The position numbers and the translations under genes were made by a program. 64,000 bases of DNA, taken from Pelistega ratti (GTDB lineage: Bacteria > Pseudomonadota > Gammaproteobacteria > Burkholderiales > Burkholderiaceae_B). The stretch covers positions 992,001-1,056,000 of the forward strand of contig NZ_CP047165.1 of NCBI RefSeq assembly GCF_009833965.1, given 5' to 3'. Below, in pieces: positions 49,365 to 58,757 of the stretch; position 1 is the first letter of the stretch, and each line of letters starts with the position of its first letter. The notes under the pieces are model-generated. The model searched no databases. It was given only the letters and a program-made list of their open reading frames with translations, and was not told the DNA's origin.

Positions 49365-50261
49365 ATGCTTACATTTCAACAAATTATTCTCACCCTACAA
49401 AACTATTGGGGTGAACAAGGTTGCGCCTTACTACAACCCTATGATATGGAAGTAGGTGCTGGTACATCACATACAGCTACTTTTTTAAGAGCCATTGGTC
49501 CAGAACCTTGGTTTGCAGCTTATGTTCAACCATCACGCCGCCCCAAAGATGGACGATACGGAGAAAACCCCAATCGTTTACAACATTATTATCAATTTCA
49601 AGTTGTTCTTAAACCAGCCCCACAGAATATTTTAGATCTTTACATTGGCTCACTAAAAGCACTAGGGATTAATCCACAAGAACATGATATTCGTTTTGTA
49701 GAAGATGACTGGGAAAATCCCACACTGGGTGCATGGGGCTTAGGCTGGGAAGTTTGGTTAAATGGTATGGAAGTTACACAATTTACCTATTTCCAACAAG
49801 TCGGCGGATTAGATTGCTCTATTACGACAGGTGAAATCACGTATGGAGTAGAACGTATCGCCATGTACCTTCAAAATGTAGAGAGTGTATATGATCTCGT
49901 ATGGACTATTCGCCCTAATGGGGACAAAATTTACTACCGTGATGTATTCCATCAAAACGAAGTAGAACAATCTACCTATAACTTTGAATATGCCAATACA
50001 GAAGTCCTCTTTCAACACTTTAATGATTATGAGGCACAGGCACAGCAACTCATGGCATTAGAAAATCCACTTGCCTTACCCGCTTATGAACAAGTGCTCA
50101 AAGCCGCACATACCTTTAACTTACTAGATGCACGTAATGCCATCAGCGTAACAGAAAGAGCAAGCTATATTGGACGTATTCGTAATCTATCTCGTGCTGT
50201 TGCACAATGCTATTATCTTTCCCGAGAAAAACTGGGCTTCCCTATGTTGGAGGTAAAATAA
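49365..50261 (+). CDS. glyQ: Glycyl-tRNA synthetase alpha subunit
   Basis: Catalytic-fold subunit of the bacterial alpha2beta2 GlyRS. It starts [36 protein letters not shown], with motif residues [30 protein letters not shown] region and [20 protein letters not shown]. 298 residues. The stop is 2 bp before glyS, and both are needed for activity. Confidence 0.98.
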   Translation: MLTFQQIILTLQNYWGEQGCALLQPYDMEVGAGTSHTATFLRAIGPEPWFAAYVQPSRRPKDGRYGENPNRLQHYYQFQVVLKPAPQNILDLYIGSLKALGINPQEHDIRFVEDDWENPTLGAWGLGWEVWLNGMEVTQFTYFQQVGGLDCSITTGEITYGVERIAMYLQNVESVYDLVWTIRPNGDKIYYRDVFHQNEVEQSTYNFEYANTEVLFQHFNDYEAQAQQLMALENPLALPAYEQVLKAAHTFNLLDARNAISVTERASYIGRIRNLSRAVAQCYYLSREKLGFPMLEVK

Positions 50262-50263
50262 TC

Positions 50264-52396
50264 ATGACTACACAACCATTACTCATTGAATTATTTACAG
50301 AAGAATTACCTCCCAAAGCATTACGCCGCCTAGGAGAGGCTTTTGCACAAAGTATTGTGAATGATTTAAACAAAGCTAAACTTATCAAAGCAGACACAGC
50401 ATTTGAAAGCTTTGCAACCCCTAGACGGCTAGCAGTTCTTGTACAAGGTGTACGCAGTCAAGCACCTGAACAAGCCTTTACCGAAAAGCTCATGCCAGTT
50501 AAAGTCGGTTTAGATAGTGAAGGACAAGCAACACCTGCCCTTTTAAAAAAATTAGCCAGTAAAGGATTGGCACACCTCACCGTTGCCGACCTAAGCCAAG
50601 AATCCGATGGAAAACAAGATTATCTTATCGCCAAAGGAATGGCAGCAGGTGTATCACTTAAACAGCATTTACAAAGCATCGTTGAAAAAGCCATTGATAG
50701 CTTACCAATTCCAAAAGTTATGCGTTATCAATTGGCAGATGGTAAAACAACCGTTAAATTTGTTCGCCCTGCTCACGGTCTTGTTGCTTTACACGGCGAC
50801 AATATTATTCCTATCCATATTCTTGGACTAGAGGCTAGCAATATCAGTCATGGTCATCGTTTTATGGGGCAAACGGATATTACCTTAAATAATGCACAAA
50901 GTTACGCACAACAACTCGAACAAGACGGTATGGTGATTGCCTCTTATCAAAAACGTCTTGAAAATATTCGTCAACAACTTGAACAAACTGCCACCACCTT
51001 AAATCTTACGATTGGTCAAGATAGTGCGGTTGAAGATTTACTTGAAGAAGTCACTTCACTGGTTGAATACCCTACCATTTATATTGGTCAGTTTGAAGAA
51101 AAATTCTTAGCCGTGCCGCCAGAATGCTTAATTCTTACTATGCGTTTAAATCAAAAGTACTTCCCTCTTTTCGATAAGCATACGGGTAAATTAAGCCATC
51201 AATTTTTAATTGTTAGCAATATGGCTGTTAAAGATCCTCACCATATTATTGAAGGCAATGAACGTGTCGTTCGCCCTCGATTAGCTGATGCGGAGTTTTT
51301 CTTTAACACCGACCGCAAACAGACACTGGCTAGCCGAGTTGATCAATTAAACCATATTGTTTATCACAATAAATTAGGCACTCAATTAGCACGGGTAGAG
51401 CGCGTTCGTGCTTTATCTCGCTATATCGCCGATAAATTAGGGGCAAATAGTGCTGAAGCCGATCGTGCTGCTTTTTTAGCTAAAGCCGATCTTACCTCTA
51501 ATATGGTGGGAGAGTTTCCTGAACTACAAGGTATTATTGGTGCTTATTATGCAAAAGCAGATGGTGAGTCTGCATCTGTTGCACAAGCGATTGCCGATCA
51601 ATACTTAGTACGTTTTGACCAACCCATTACCGAGCATAATCTTACCAGTGTTATCCTTTTTATCGCTGAACGTATTGAAACCTTAGTCGGTATCTGGGGG
51701 ATTGGACTATTACCCACTGGTGAGCGTGATCCTTATGCCTTACGTCGTGCCGCTTTAGGCATTATTAGTGCTTTTGATGCCCTCAATGCTTCTGGTTATT
51801 TTAAATATACTGATAAGCTCAAACTTATTGATTTACTGCATACAGCACAGGCACTTTTTGTGAAAGCAGGTATTGATATTAATCCTCATACCGCACTAGA
51901 AGTCCAAAACTTTATCTTTGAACGATTACGTCATCAATTACAAACACAGCATAATCGCTTTGTTGTAGATGCTGTACTTGCTCTTAATCCTCACTTAGAT
52001 GAAGTGATTGACCGTGTAAATGCGGTTAGTCAATTTACTGCTTTACCAGAAGCAAGTAGTTTAGCAGCAGCTAATAAGCGAATTGGTAATTTACTCAAAA
52101 AAGTAGAAGGAAATATCCCTGCCCTACATAAAGAGAAACTCAGCGAAGCAGCTGAAATTACCTTAGCTAATCTTATTGAGAATATTGCCCCTATTGTACA
52201 GTCTCATTTTGATAAAGCAGAGTTTACACAAGCACTTCAACACGTTGCACAAACGAAAGAAGCGGTTGATGCTTTCTTTAATGATGTTATGGTGATGGCA
52301 GAAGATGACGCTATTCGCCAGAATCGTCTTGCCTTACTCAATCAACTGCATCAAACTATGAATTTAGTTGCAGACCTTTCTAAACTTGCCCAATAG
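50264..52396 (+). CDS. glyS: Glycyl-tRNA synthetase beta subunit
   Basis: tRNA-binding and HD-like domain subunit. 710 residues starting MTTQPLLIELFTEELPPKALRRLGEAF with conserved TPRRLAV, ATPALLKKLASKG, RFMGQ, and C-terminal GLLPTGERDPYALRRAALGI. The start at 50264 has GGAGG ten or so bases upstream and follows glyQ directly; an in-frame ATG at 50207 within glyQ is rejected. gmhB starts 4 bp after its stop. Confidence 0.97.
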   Translation: MTTQPLLIELFTEELPPKALRRLGEAFAQSIVNDLNKAKLIKADTAFESFATPRRLAVLVQGVRSQAPEQAFTEKLMPVKVGLDSEGQATPALLKKLASKGLAHLTVADLSQESDGKQDYLIAKGMAAGVSLKQHLQSIVEKAIDSLPIPKVMRYQLADGKTTVKFVRPAHGLVALHGDNIIPIHILGLEASNISHGHRFMGQTDITLNNAQSYAQQLEQDGMVIASYQKRLENIRQQLEQTATTLNLTIGQDSAVEDLLEEVTSLVEYPTIYIGQFEEKFLAVPPECLILTMRLNQKYFPLFDKHTGKLSHQFLIVSNMAVKDPHHIIEGNERVVRPRLADAEFFFNTDRKQTLASRVDQLNHIVYHNKLGTQLARVERVRALSRYIADKLGANSAEADRAAFLAKADLTSNMVGEFPELQGIIGAYYAKADGESASVAQAIADQYLVRFDQPITEHNLTSVILFIAERIETLVGIWGIGLLPTGERDPYALRRAALGIISAFDALNASGYFKYTDKLKLIDLLHTAQALFVKAGIDINPHTALEVQNFIFERLRHQLQTQHNRFVVDAVLALNPHLDEVIDRVNAVSQFTALPEASSLAAANKRIGNLLKKVEGNIPALHKEKLSEAAEITLANLIENIAPIVQSHFDKAEFTQALQHVAQTKEAVDAFFNDVMVMAEDDAIRQNRLALLNQLHQTMNLVADLSKLAQ

Positions 52397-52400
52397 TCTT

Positions 52401-52943
52401 ATGAAATTAATTATCTTAGACAGAGATGGTGTCATTAATCATGAGAGTGCTGAATTTGTCAAAAATGCTGATGAATGGATACCTCTAGCGGGTAGTATTG
52501 AAGCCATTGCTCAACTCTACCATGCAGGTTATAAGATTGTCGTAGCCACTAATCAATCTGGGCTAGGGCGTGGATTATTTGATATTCATGCCTTACATGC
52601 CATGCATAAAAAACTACAGCAATTACTTCAAGAAAAAGGGGCAATGATTGATGCTTTCTTTATCTGCCCTCATCACCCTGATGATAATTGCACTTGTCGT
52701 AAACCACTCCCCGGAATGTTTAATGACATCAAAGAACGCTATGGGATTCAACAAGCAGGAGAATTTTTTGCGGTAGGCGACTCGCTTAGAGATTTACAAG
52801 CTGCTTCTGCTGCTGGTTTTAAACCATGGCTTGTTCTTACTGGCAATGGTAGAAAAACACATCAAAAAGGCGAGCTTCCTATCGGAACAGTCATTAGTCC
52901 TGATTTAAGTAGTGTAGTTAAGCTATTACTTGAGGAGTCATAA
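52401..52943 (+). CDS. gmhB: D-glycero-beta-D-manno-heptose-1,7-bisphosphate 7-phosphatase
   Basis: HAD-family phosphatase that removes the 7-phosphate in ADP-heptose synthesis for LPS inner core. It has MKLIILDRDGVINHES (motif I), VVATNQSGLGRG, and the zinc-binding CPHHPDDNCTCRKPLPGM (Cys-x-His and Cys-x-Cys), which identifies GmhB among HAD proteins; then GDSLRDLQAA. 180 residues from 52401; the longer start at 52368 overlaps glyS. Followed directly (ATG at the next base) by the plsC-type gene. Confidence 0.95.
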   Translation: MKLIILDRDGVINHESAEFVKNADEWIPLAGSIEAIAQLYHAGYKIVVATNQSGLGRGLFDIHALHAMHKKLQQLLQEKGAMIDAFFICPHHPDDNCTCRKPLPGMFNDIKERYGIQQAGEFFAVGDSLRDLQAASAAGFKPWLVLTGNGRKTHQKGELPIGTVISPDLSSVVKLLLEES

Positions 52944-53687
52944 ATGATTTATCTTCGCTCATTATTATTCTATATTTGGTTAATCCTTATCACGCTTATT
53001 TTTGCACCTTTAACAATTGTACTCGTTATTCTTCCTTTTAAAAAACGTTGGCCTATTATTACCACATGGAATACATTAGCCATTTGGGGAGCAAAAGTTA
53101 TTTGTGGTATTCGCTACCAAATTAAGGGCGAAGAAAATATTCCCTCCTATGCTGCCATCTATCTTTGTAAACATCAATCGGTATGGGAAACAATTTTCTT
53201 TCCTGCCTTCTTTAAACGAAGCCTAGCTTATGTTTACAAGAAAGAAATTGACTATATCCCTATTTTTGGATGGGCATTTATGACCGCTCAGCAAATTGCC
53301 ATCAACCGTAAAAAACGGCGTAGTGCAATGATCCAGCTTTTAGAACAAGGGTCACAACGGTTAAAGGATGATCGTAATATCTTTCTTTTTCCTGAAGGAT
53401 CTCGTATGCCTATTGGTCAAAAGGGGCAATACAAATTGGGAGGTGTACGTCTAGCAATTCATACAGGGAAAGGTATTATTCCTGTTGCTCATAATGCGGG
53501 GATTTGTTGGGCAAGAAATGCTTTTATCAAAAAACCGGGCATAATCACCGTCTCTTTTGGACCCGAAATTACCCCTGATAAGGGATTAGATGATAAAGCA
53601 CTCAATGCCAAAGTAGAGGCATGGATTGAAAACGAAATGCGTATTATCGATCCGCAATCCTATCACGATGAACCAAAGAAAGATTAA
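52944..53687 (+). CDS. plsC: 1-acyl-sn-glycerol-3-phosphate acyltransferase
   Basis: Inner-membrane acyltransferase making phosphatidic acid. It starts with a membrane helix (LLFYIWLILITLIFAPLTIVLVIL), then motif I KHQSVWETIFF, where the usual H(X)4D is H(X)4E, motif II YKKEIDYIPIFGWAF, motif III FPEGSRMP and motif IV VAHNAGICW. 247 residues. The HX4E variant occurs in other betaproteobacterial members, so it is probably functional. Adjacent to gmhB without gap. Confidence 0.93.
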   Translation: MIYLRSLLFYIWLILITLIFAPLTIVLVILPFKKRWPIITTWNTLAIWGAKVICGIRYQIKGEENIPSYAAIYLCKHQSVWETIFFPAFFKRSLAYVYKKEIDYIPIFGWAFMTAQQIAINRKKRRSAMIQLLEQGSQRLKDDRNIFLFPEGSRMPIGQKGQYKLGGVRLAIHTGKGIIPVAHNAGICWARNAFIKKPGIITVSFGPEITPDKGLDDKALNAKVEAWIENEMRIIDPQSYHDEPKKD

Positions 53688-53808
53688 TCATTATTTCAAT
53701 AAATAATAGACTTACTATTTTCAACGTCATCAACTATACACTTAATACCTATAAACTACGCAATACAAACGATTATTTCCCCTTGAATTAACCGTATATT
53801 CTGTCATT

Positions 53809-54531
53809 ATGTTTCATATTCATACACCACATGGAGAATTTAACTATACAATTAAACGTATAAAACGACACCGTTTGAGCTTACGAATTGGTTTTGAAGG
53901 TATTCGTATTATCGCCTCACCTAGCATTTCTCTCGCCAATATTGAAACCTTTATTCTTCAACATAGTCAATGGTTAGCTGAAAAACAAAAACAATTTGAT
54001 CAAAAACGCCCTAATCCTATTAATCGTTGGGAAATCAATCAGCATATTCACTATCTTGGTAAACAGGTACTCATTAAACCACATTTTTCCAATACAACCC
54101 CCTTATTTTTGGGACAAGCAGAAGCACCAGAACATGGGGATATACTCTTAGTTGATAATATTAGCTATACCCATATTACCGATGCCATTGCCCAACAATG
54201 CACATATTGGTTAAAACAACAGGCCCTACACTGGTTTAAAAAGCGTATGATATGGTTTGAACAACAAACAGGACGACAAGCCAAAGGACTAAGACTCAGC
54301 AAAGCAACAAGAAGCTGGGGACAGTGTAATTCAAAGGGAATTATTGGGTTAAACTGGCGATTAATTCATTTACCCCCTAAACAAATTGATTATGTGATTG
54401 CGCATGAACTAGCCCACCTCAAGCATATGAACCACAGTAAAGCCTTTTGGCAAGAAGTAGCTGATATTATGCCTGACTACCTAGCTCATAAAGCAGCCAT
54501 TAAACAGCAATCTATTATTTTTCTCACTTAA
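53809..54531 (+). CDS. YgjP-like zinc metallopeptidase-family protein
   Basis: 240 residues of the DUF45/WLM-like YgjP family. The C-terminal part has RSWGQCNSKGIIGLNWRLIHLPP and then HELAHLKHMNHSKAFW, with H199, E200, H203 and a third likely zinc ligand H209 region. The biological substrate of this family is not known. It opens its own small unit with gloA downstream (18 bp). Confidence 0.88.
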   Translation: MFHIHTPHGEFNYTIKRIKRHRLSLRIGFEGIRIIASPSISLANIETFILQHSQWLAEKQKQFDQKRPNPINRWEINQHIHYLGKQVLIKPHFSNTTPLFLGQAEAPEHGDILLVDNISYTHITDAIAQQCTYWLKQQALHWFKKRMIWFEQQTGRQAKGLRLSKATRSWGQCNSKGIIGLNWRLIHLPPKQIDYVIAHELAHLKHMNHSKAFWQEVADIMPDYLAHKAAIKQQSIIFLT

Positions 54532-54549
54532 AATCGAAGGAATATCACC

Positions 54550-54963
54550 ATGCAATTTTTACATACGATGCTTCGTGTTGGTAATTTAGAACGCTCTATT
54601 GATTTTTATACCAATGTACTCGGTATGAAAGTATTACGAACCTCTTCTAATCCAGAATATCAATATGATTTAGCCTTTTTAGGTTATGCCGCTAACCCAG
54701 AGCAAGCAGAACTAGAGCTTACTTATAATTATGGAGTAAGCAACTATGATTTAGGAACAGCTTATGGACATATTGCCATTGGTGTACCAGATGCTTATGC
54801 TGCCTGTGAAGCCGTTAAAAAAGCAGGGGGTAAAGTAACACGTGAAGCAGGCCCTGTTAAGGGAGGGACTACTGTTATTGCCTTTGTAGAAGATCCTGAT
54901 GGCTATAAGATTGAATTTATTGAACGTAAGGATATGAATGCTTCAGGTGTTGGATTACGATAA
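54550..54963 (+). CDS. gloA: Lactoylglutathione lyase (glyoxalase I)
   Basis: Converts the hemithioacetal of methylglyoxal and glutathione to S-D-lactoylglutathione. 137 residues, with metal ligands H5 ([26 protein letters not shown]), E56 ([10 protein letters not shown]), H74 (GHIAIGV) and E122 ([12 protein letters not shown]). The short length and missing insert loops fit the Ni-dependent bacterial form. Confidence 0.97.
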   Translation: MQFLHTMLRVGNLERSIDFYTNVLGMKVLRTSSNPEYQYDLAFLGYAANPEQAELELTYNYGVSNYDLGTAYGHIAIGVPDAYAACEAVKKAGGKVTREAGPVKGGTTVIAFVEDPDGYKIEFIERKDMNASGVGLR

Positions 54964-55015
54964 AAGAATAGTTATCTATTAACCCTCCTCTCATACCCAA
55001 AATTCTGATTTCTGA

Positions 55016-55075
55016 TAAAGGGTCTATAGTATTTTTATCTATATAATCAATAGAAATACAATGCTATAACCCTTT
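55016..55075. terminator. Hairpin between gloA and the glycosyltransferase gene
   Basis: Inverted repeat TAAAGGGTcTATAG / CTATAACCCTTTA around a 37-base A/T loop, between convergent genes. A long loop and no T-run make the terminator assignment tentative. Confidence 0.4.
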
Positions 55076-55087
55076 AAACTTAATGTA

Positions 55088-56056
55088 TTACAGCTTTACC
55101 TCATACAGTAACCATTTTTTCATTAATTGCAAAACATCTTCTGTAAAATAATGATAGACTTCCGCTTGCAGTTCTGGTGAATATTGTAAATACTGACTAC
55201 GATAAATATAGCCATAGTTAATGGCCCTAATACGTTCTAAATTAATCAACATTATTTTTTCTTCATCATTAAACCCTTCAACCTCTTGTTGACGTTGTTC
55301 ATAAAGCTTTATAAACCATTTATCCAGTAAAAATAAATTCATAAATTTTGTCGTATCATTTTTTATGGTTGTTAGGCTATTTGATCTTAAACGATAATGA
55401 TAAAATACACGTCCCATTTCAATAACGGTAACCTTAGGTAAAGAGAGTATTTCTGTTATAAAAAGAGTATCTTCACCAATCGCCAATGCTTCATTAAACC
55501 AAAGATTATTTTTGCGTAAAAAGTCCGTTCTAAAAAAACCGAAACAACAACTAGGATACCAATCTCTTTTCAACATATCGTTTAGATGTCGATAACCACT
55601 CATGACTTCATATTGATTAGGTTCGAGGCTAGAAGACTCAAAAGGTCGAGTACTTTGCTCTCTACCTGAACCATCTTCATAACTATGCTCTACTGTGCCT
55701 TTTAACACATCAACTTGATGTTCATCCGCAATATCAACTATTTTATCGAAGTAAGTTTCAACCATCCAATCATCAGGATCAACAAAATAGATATAACGCC
55801 CTTTTGCCAATTTTAATCCTGCATTACGAGCAGCAGAAACACCACTATTTCGTTGGTTAATAATGGTAATAAAGGGATAACGTAAAAAATATTGCTCTGC
55901 AATGGCTAAACTACAATCTGTTGAACCATCGTTAATAATGATAATTTCTTTACTAACAGATTGTGAGACAAGACTATCTAAACACTGAGCAAGATAGGAA
56001 GCAACATTATAAACAGGAATAACAAAACTAATACTTATTTGCTCTGCAGATAACAT
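55088..56056 (-). CDS. Glycosyltransferase family 2
   Basis: 322-residue GT-A fold glycosyltransferase, probably for surface polysaccharide or LPS. It has ISFVIPVYNVASYLAQCLDSLVSQ, IINDGSTDCS, SGVSAARNAGL and YFVDPDDW, the DxD-containing motif for metal/UDP binding, followed by a C-terminal part without membrane helices, so it likely works at the inner face of the membrane. Donor and acceptor cannot be told. It stands alone, downstream of an empty 439-bp region. Confidence 0.88.
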   Translation of the reverse strand: MLSAEQISISFVIPVYNVASYLAQCLDSLVSQSVSKEIIIINDGSTDCSLAIAEQYFLRYPFITIINQRNSGVSAARNAGLKLAKGRYIYFVDPDDWMVETYFDKIVDIADEHQVDVLKGTVEHSYEDGSGREQSTRPFESSSLEPNQYEVMSGYRHLNDMLKRDWYPSCCFGFFRTDFLRKNNLWFNEALAIGEDTLFITEILSLPKVTVIEMGRVFYHYRLRSNSLTTIKNDTTKFMNLFLLDKWFIKLYEQRQQEVEGFNDEEKIMLINLERIRAINYGYIYRSQYLQYSPELQAEVYHYFTEDVLQLMKKWLLYEVKL

Positions 56057-56495
56057 TATATTTCCTCTTAGTTTTATATTCCCATGAAAACGGCATGATG
56101 ATTTTGTATCCTATGTTTTATATCCAGTAAAAATCAAATATAACCAAAAACATATATAAAATAAACTTTTGGAGAGGAAAGATTTACCTAGATAAAACTA
56201 TTAATACATAATATTTAACTTATTGAAAAATATTGAAACAACTTAAATTATATAGTCCTTATTAAAAATGTCAATACAATTAGTCGTAACCCTAACATTT
56301 TAGAAACTCAAACATTTTATTTATGTTATACAAACAACTACTCTTATCGACGGAGTGAATTCATTTCACTATTGATAGGATATTGCAATAAAATAGAAAG
56401 GGCTGTATTAGATTAGCCCTAAATAGAATTATTTAAGATGAAAAGTCTATAATTATATTTATAGATAAAGACTAAATTCTGATAGAAAGATAGGT
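56057..56495. other. Intergenic region between the glycosyltransferase gene and rsmA
   Basis: 439 bp, AT-rich, no ORF. It holds the rsmA terminator (56399-56420), a short palindrome AGTGAATTCATTTCACT (56354-56370), and presumably the glycosyltransferase promoter. Confidence 0.5.
56399..56420 (-). terminator. Terminator downstream of rsmA
   Basis: 6-bp GC-rich stem AGGGCT / AGCCCT with a 10-base loop, followed on the minus strand by TTCTATTTTATT, 76 bp past the rsmA stop; end of the lptD-surA-rsmA unit. Confidence 0.65.
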
Positions 56496-57260
56496 CTATG
56501 GCAGACAAAAGTCAGCTATTTTAATAAAATCGCCTACACTAAGCTCTTCAGCCCTAGCCGTTTCAGGGATTCCTAAACCTTGCCAGTCAATACCCCATTC
56601 TTTGAGACTACCTCGCAACATTTTACGTCTTTGCATAAATGCCTGTGCCACGATACGCGCAAAAAGAGCCTCATCTTTCGGTTTAGGTCGCTCTTCACCT
56701 AAAGGGATCATACGGACAACAGCAGACATCACTTTTGGAGGTGGGGTAAAACATTCTGGCGGAACATCCATTAAAGCATGCATCTTATACCGTGCTTGAA
56801 GCATTACCGAAAGTCGCCCATAATCTGCCTCACCCGGTCGAGCAACCATACGGTCAATCACCTCTTTTTGAAGCATAAAATGCTGATCCTTTACTTTATC
56901 AGCTGCATTCATCAAATGAAAAAGCAAAGGACTTGAAATATTGTAGGGGAGATTGCCAACAATTCTTACCCCTTGATCAAACTGGTTAAAATCAACCGTT
57001 AAAGCATCAGCCTCTATCACGGTTAGACGCGTAGGACTATACTGGTGACGCAGACGATGCGCCAAATCCCGATCAATTTCTACTACCGTTAAATGCTTTA
57101 CTTGCTCTAAAAGTGGTGCAGTCAGTGCCGATAAACCAGGTCCAATTTCAACAATATTATCATCTAGACTCGGCGATACTGCTCTTACAATGGCAGCAGG
57201 AATACTTTCATCCGTTAAAAAGTGTTGTCCAAAGCGTTTTCTTGCCTTATGTGCTGCCAT
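56496..57260 (-). CDS. rsmA: 16S rRNA (A1518/A1519-N6)-dimethyltransferase
   Basis: RsmA (KsgA) dimethylates two adenosines in helix 45 of 16S rRNA with SAM. 254 residues; [24 protein letters not shown] motif [12 protein letters not shown], and [14 protein letters not shown] (motif IV), [14 protein letters not shown], and [11 protein letters not shown]. It is third in the order lptD-surA-rsmA; pdxA, which lies between surA and rsmA in E. coli, is absent here. Confidence 0.97.
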   Translation of the reverse strand: MAAHKARKRFGQHFLTDESIPAAIVRAVSPSLDDNIVEIGPGLSALTAPLLEQVKHLTVVEIDRDLAHRLRHQYSPTRLTVIEADALTVDFNQFDQGVRIVGNLPYNISSPLLFHLMNAADKVKDQHFMLQKEVIDRMVARPGEADYGRLSVMLQARYKMHALMDVPPECFTPPPKVMSAVVRMIPLGEERPKPKDEALFARIVAQAFMQRRKMLRGSLKEWGIDWQGLGIPETARAEELSVGDFIKIADFCLP

Positions 57261-57278
57261 ATGAGTTATTACCTATAA

Positions 57279-58754
57279 TTAACGAACGGTTTTTTCACCC
57301 GTTAAACGATTTTCAATATAAGACTGTGAACGAATTTTCTCTGCCCAGTCTTGAAGCACATTTGCCGCTTGCTCTTGATATAAAGTATCTCTTGCTAACT
57401 CACGGCGAATAGCAGGTTGCTTATCTTCTGTACGGCGCTCTAAGACTTCAATAATATGCCAACCAAACTGGCTACGCACGGGCATACTCACCTGCCCTTC
57501 TGGTAACTGATCAACCGCCGCTTGGAAAGAAGGATCTGCTTGCCCCGGTGCAATCCAGCCAATATCCCCACCTAAAGATGCTGACGCATCTTGTGAATAC
57601 TTACTCGCGACATCAGCAAAAGATTCACCTGATTGTAAATGCTGAGCAATTTCATCAATTTTGGCTTTGGCTTGTGCATCGGAGAAGACAGGTGTTATAC
57701 GAACAAGAATATGGCGAACATGCGATTCTGTCACATTAACTGGCCCTGCTTGCTTAGCCGCTTTTTCACGAATAGACAAAGGGGATGGAGGCGGATCAGG
57801 TAAACGTACATTAACAACCTTACGTTGCTCATTAATGATACCGCGGCGTTCTACCACTTTAAGAATATGAAAACCATTGGCAGCTTGGAAGACATTTGTC
57901 ACACCACCATCTCTTACTTTTCGTGTGACTTTCATAAAGAGATCTGGCCAATCTTCATTAAGACGAATACCTAAATCACCACCGTTTTTCCCTTCTGCTG
58001 CATCCGAATATTCTTTAGCAACACTCGCAAAACTCTGTCCTTTACGAATTTTTGCTAATGCTTCATTGGCACGCTGACGCGCAGCAGCGACAACTTCTTC
58101 ACTCGCACCATCTGGCACACGGATAAAAATATGTTGGAAAGCAACGGCTTTAGGATCAAAAGACCGTTCAACAACTTCTCGTTGCTCATAACGTGGTTGC
58201 TGAACCTGTGTTTTATGCTCTGGATATAAACCTGTGGGATTCTTAATTAAGAAAGCATCAACATCACGCTCTGTCACATTCACGTTAGAATGCACAATAC
58301 TATTACGAAGCTCTTCCATTTTAAGTTGGTTACGAATAGTTTCAACATAGTTATCCCAATTCACCCCATTTTGTCGAGCCATGGTATGAAGATCTTCTAA
58401 GCTCATATGGTTTTCTTGTGCAATATCCATTAAGACCTGTTGTACCTGCGCATTTGGAATTCTGATACCTACTTGATCGGCATAAGTATTCATTACTCTT
58501 TCATCAATCAGCATTGATAGGGCTTGCTCTGCTGACACAGTTTGACCTGATACCCTTAAAGCAGCGATTCGTTCATTGACTTCGCGCTGTGTAATCACAC
58601 TTGTATCAACAATAGCAGCAATACCATCGGCAAACTGACCTTGTTGTTTAACTGCTGGCTTACTCGCTTTCTGTGCATACGCATTAGGCAAAGCAAGCAT
58701 TAAGCTAGGTAATGTTGCTAAAGCAATCTGTAACCATAATTTTGATTTTTGCAT
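57279..58754 (-). CDS. surA: Periplasmic chaperone/peptidyl-prolyl isomerase SurA
   Basis: SurA escorts outer-membrane beta-barrel precursors to the BAM complex. 491 residues with a signal peptide (MQKSKLWLQIALATLPSLMLA... ending NAYA), an N-terminal chaperone domain (VDTSVITQREVNERI, about 45-200), then two parvulin domains: the first about 205-315 (FQHIFIRVPDGA to NGFHILKVVERR) and the second about 345-455 (SHVRHILVRITP to FGWHIIEVLERR). Just 3 bp downstream of lptD, its client. Confidence 0.96.
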   Translation of the reverse strand: MQKSKLWLQIALATLPSLMLALPNAYAQKASKPAVKQQGQFADGIAAIVDTSVITQREVNERIAALRVSGQTVSAEQALSMLIDERVMNTYADQVGIRIPNAQVQQVLMDIAQENHMSLEDLHTMARQNGVNWDNYVETIRNQLKMEELRNSIVHSNVNVTERDVDAFLIKNPTGLYPEHKTQVQQPRYEQREVVERSFDPKAVAFQHIFIRVPDGASEEVVAAARQRANEALAKIRKGQSFASVAKEYSDAAEGKNGGDLGIRLNEDWPDLFMKVTRKVRDGGVTNVFQAANGFHILKVVERRGIINEQRKVVNVRLPDPPPSPLSIREKAAKQAGPVNVTESHVRHILVRITPVFSDAQAKAKIDEIAQHLQSGESFADVASKYSQDASASLGGDIGWIAPGQADPSFQAAVDQLPEGQVSMPVRSQFGWHIIEVLERRTEDKQPAIRRELARDTLYQEQAANVLQDWAEKIRSQSYIENRLTGEKTVR

Positions 58755-58757
58755 TAT

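Noticed and set aside
53151..53200. Broken catalytic motif in plsC (HX4E)
   Set aside because: The Glu variant is common in betaproteobacterial members, so it is not treated as inactivation.
57113..57412. Plus-strand ORF across rsmA and surA
   Set aside because: Antisense to two well supported genes.
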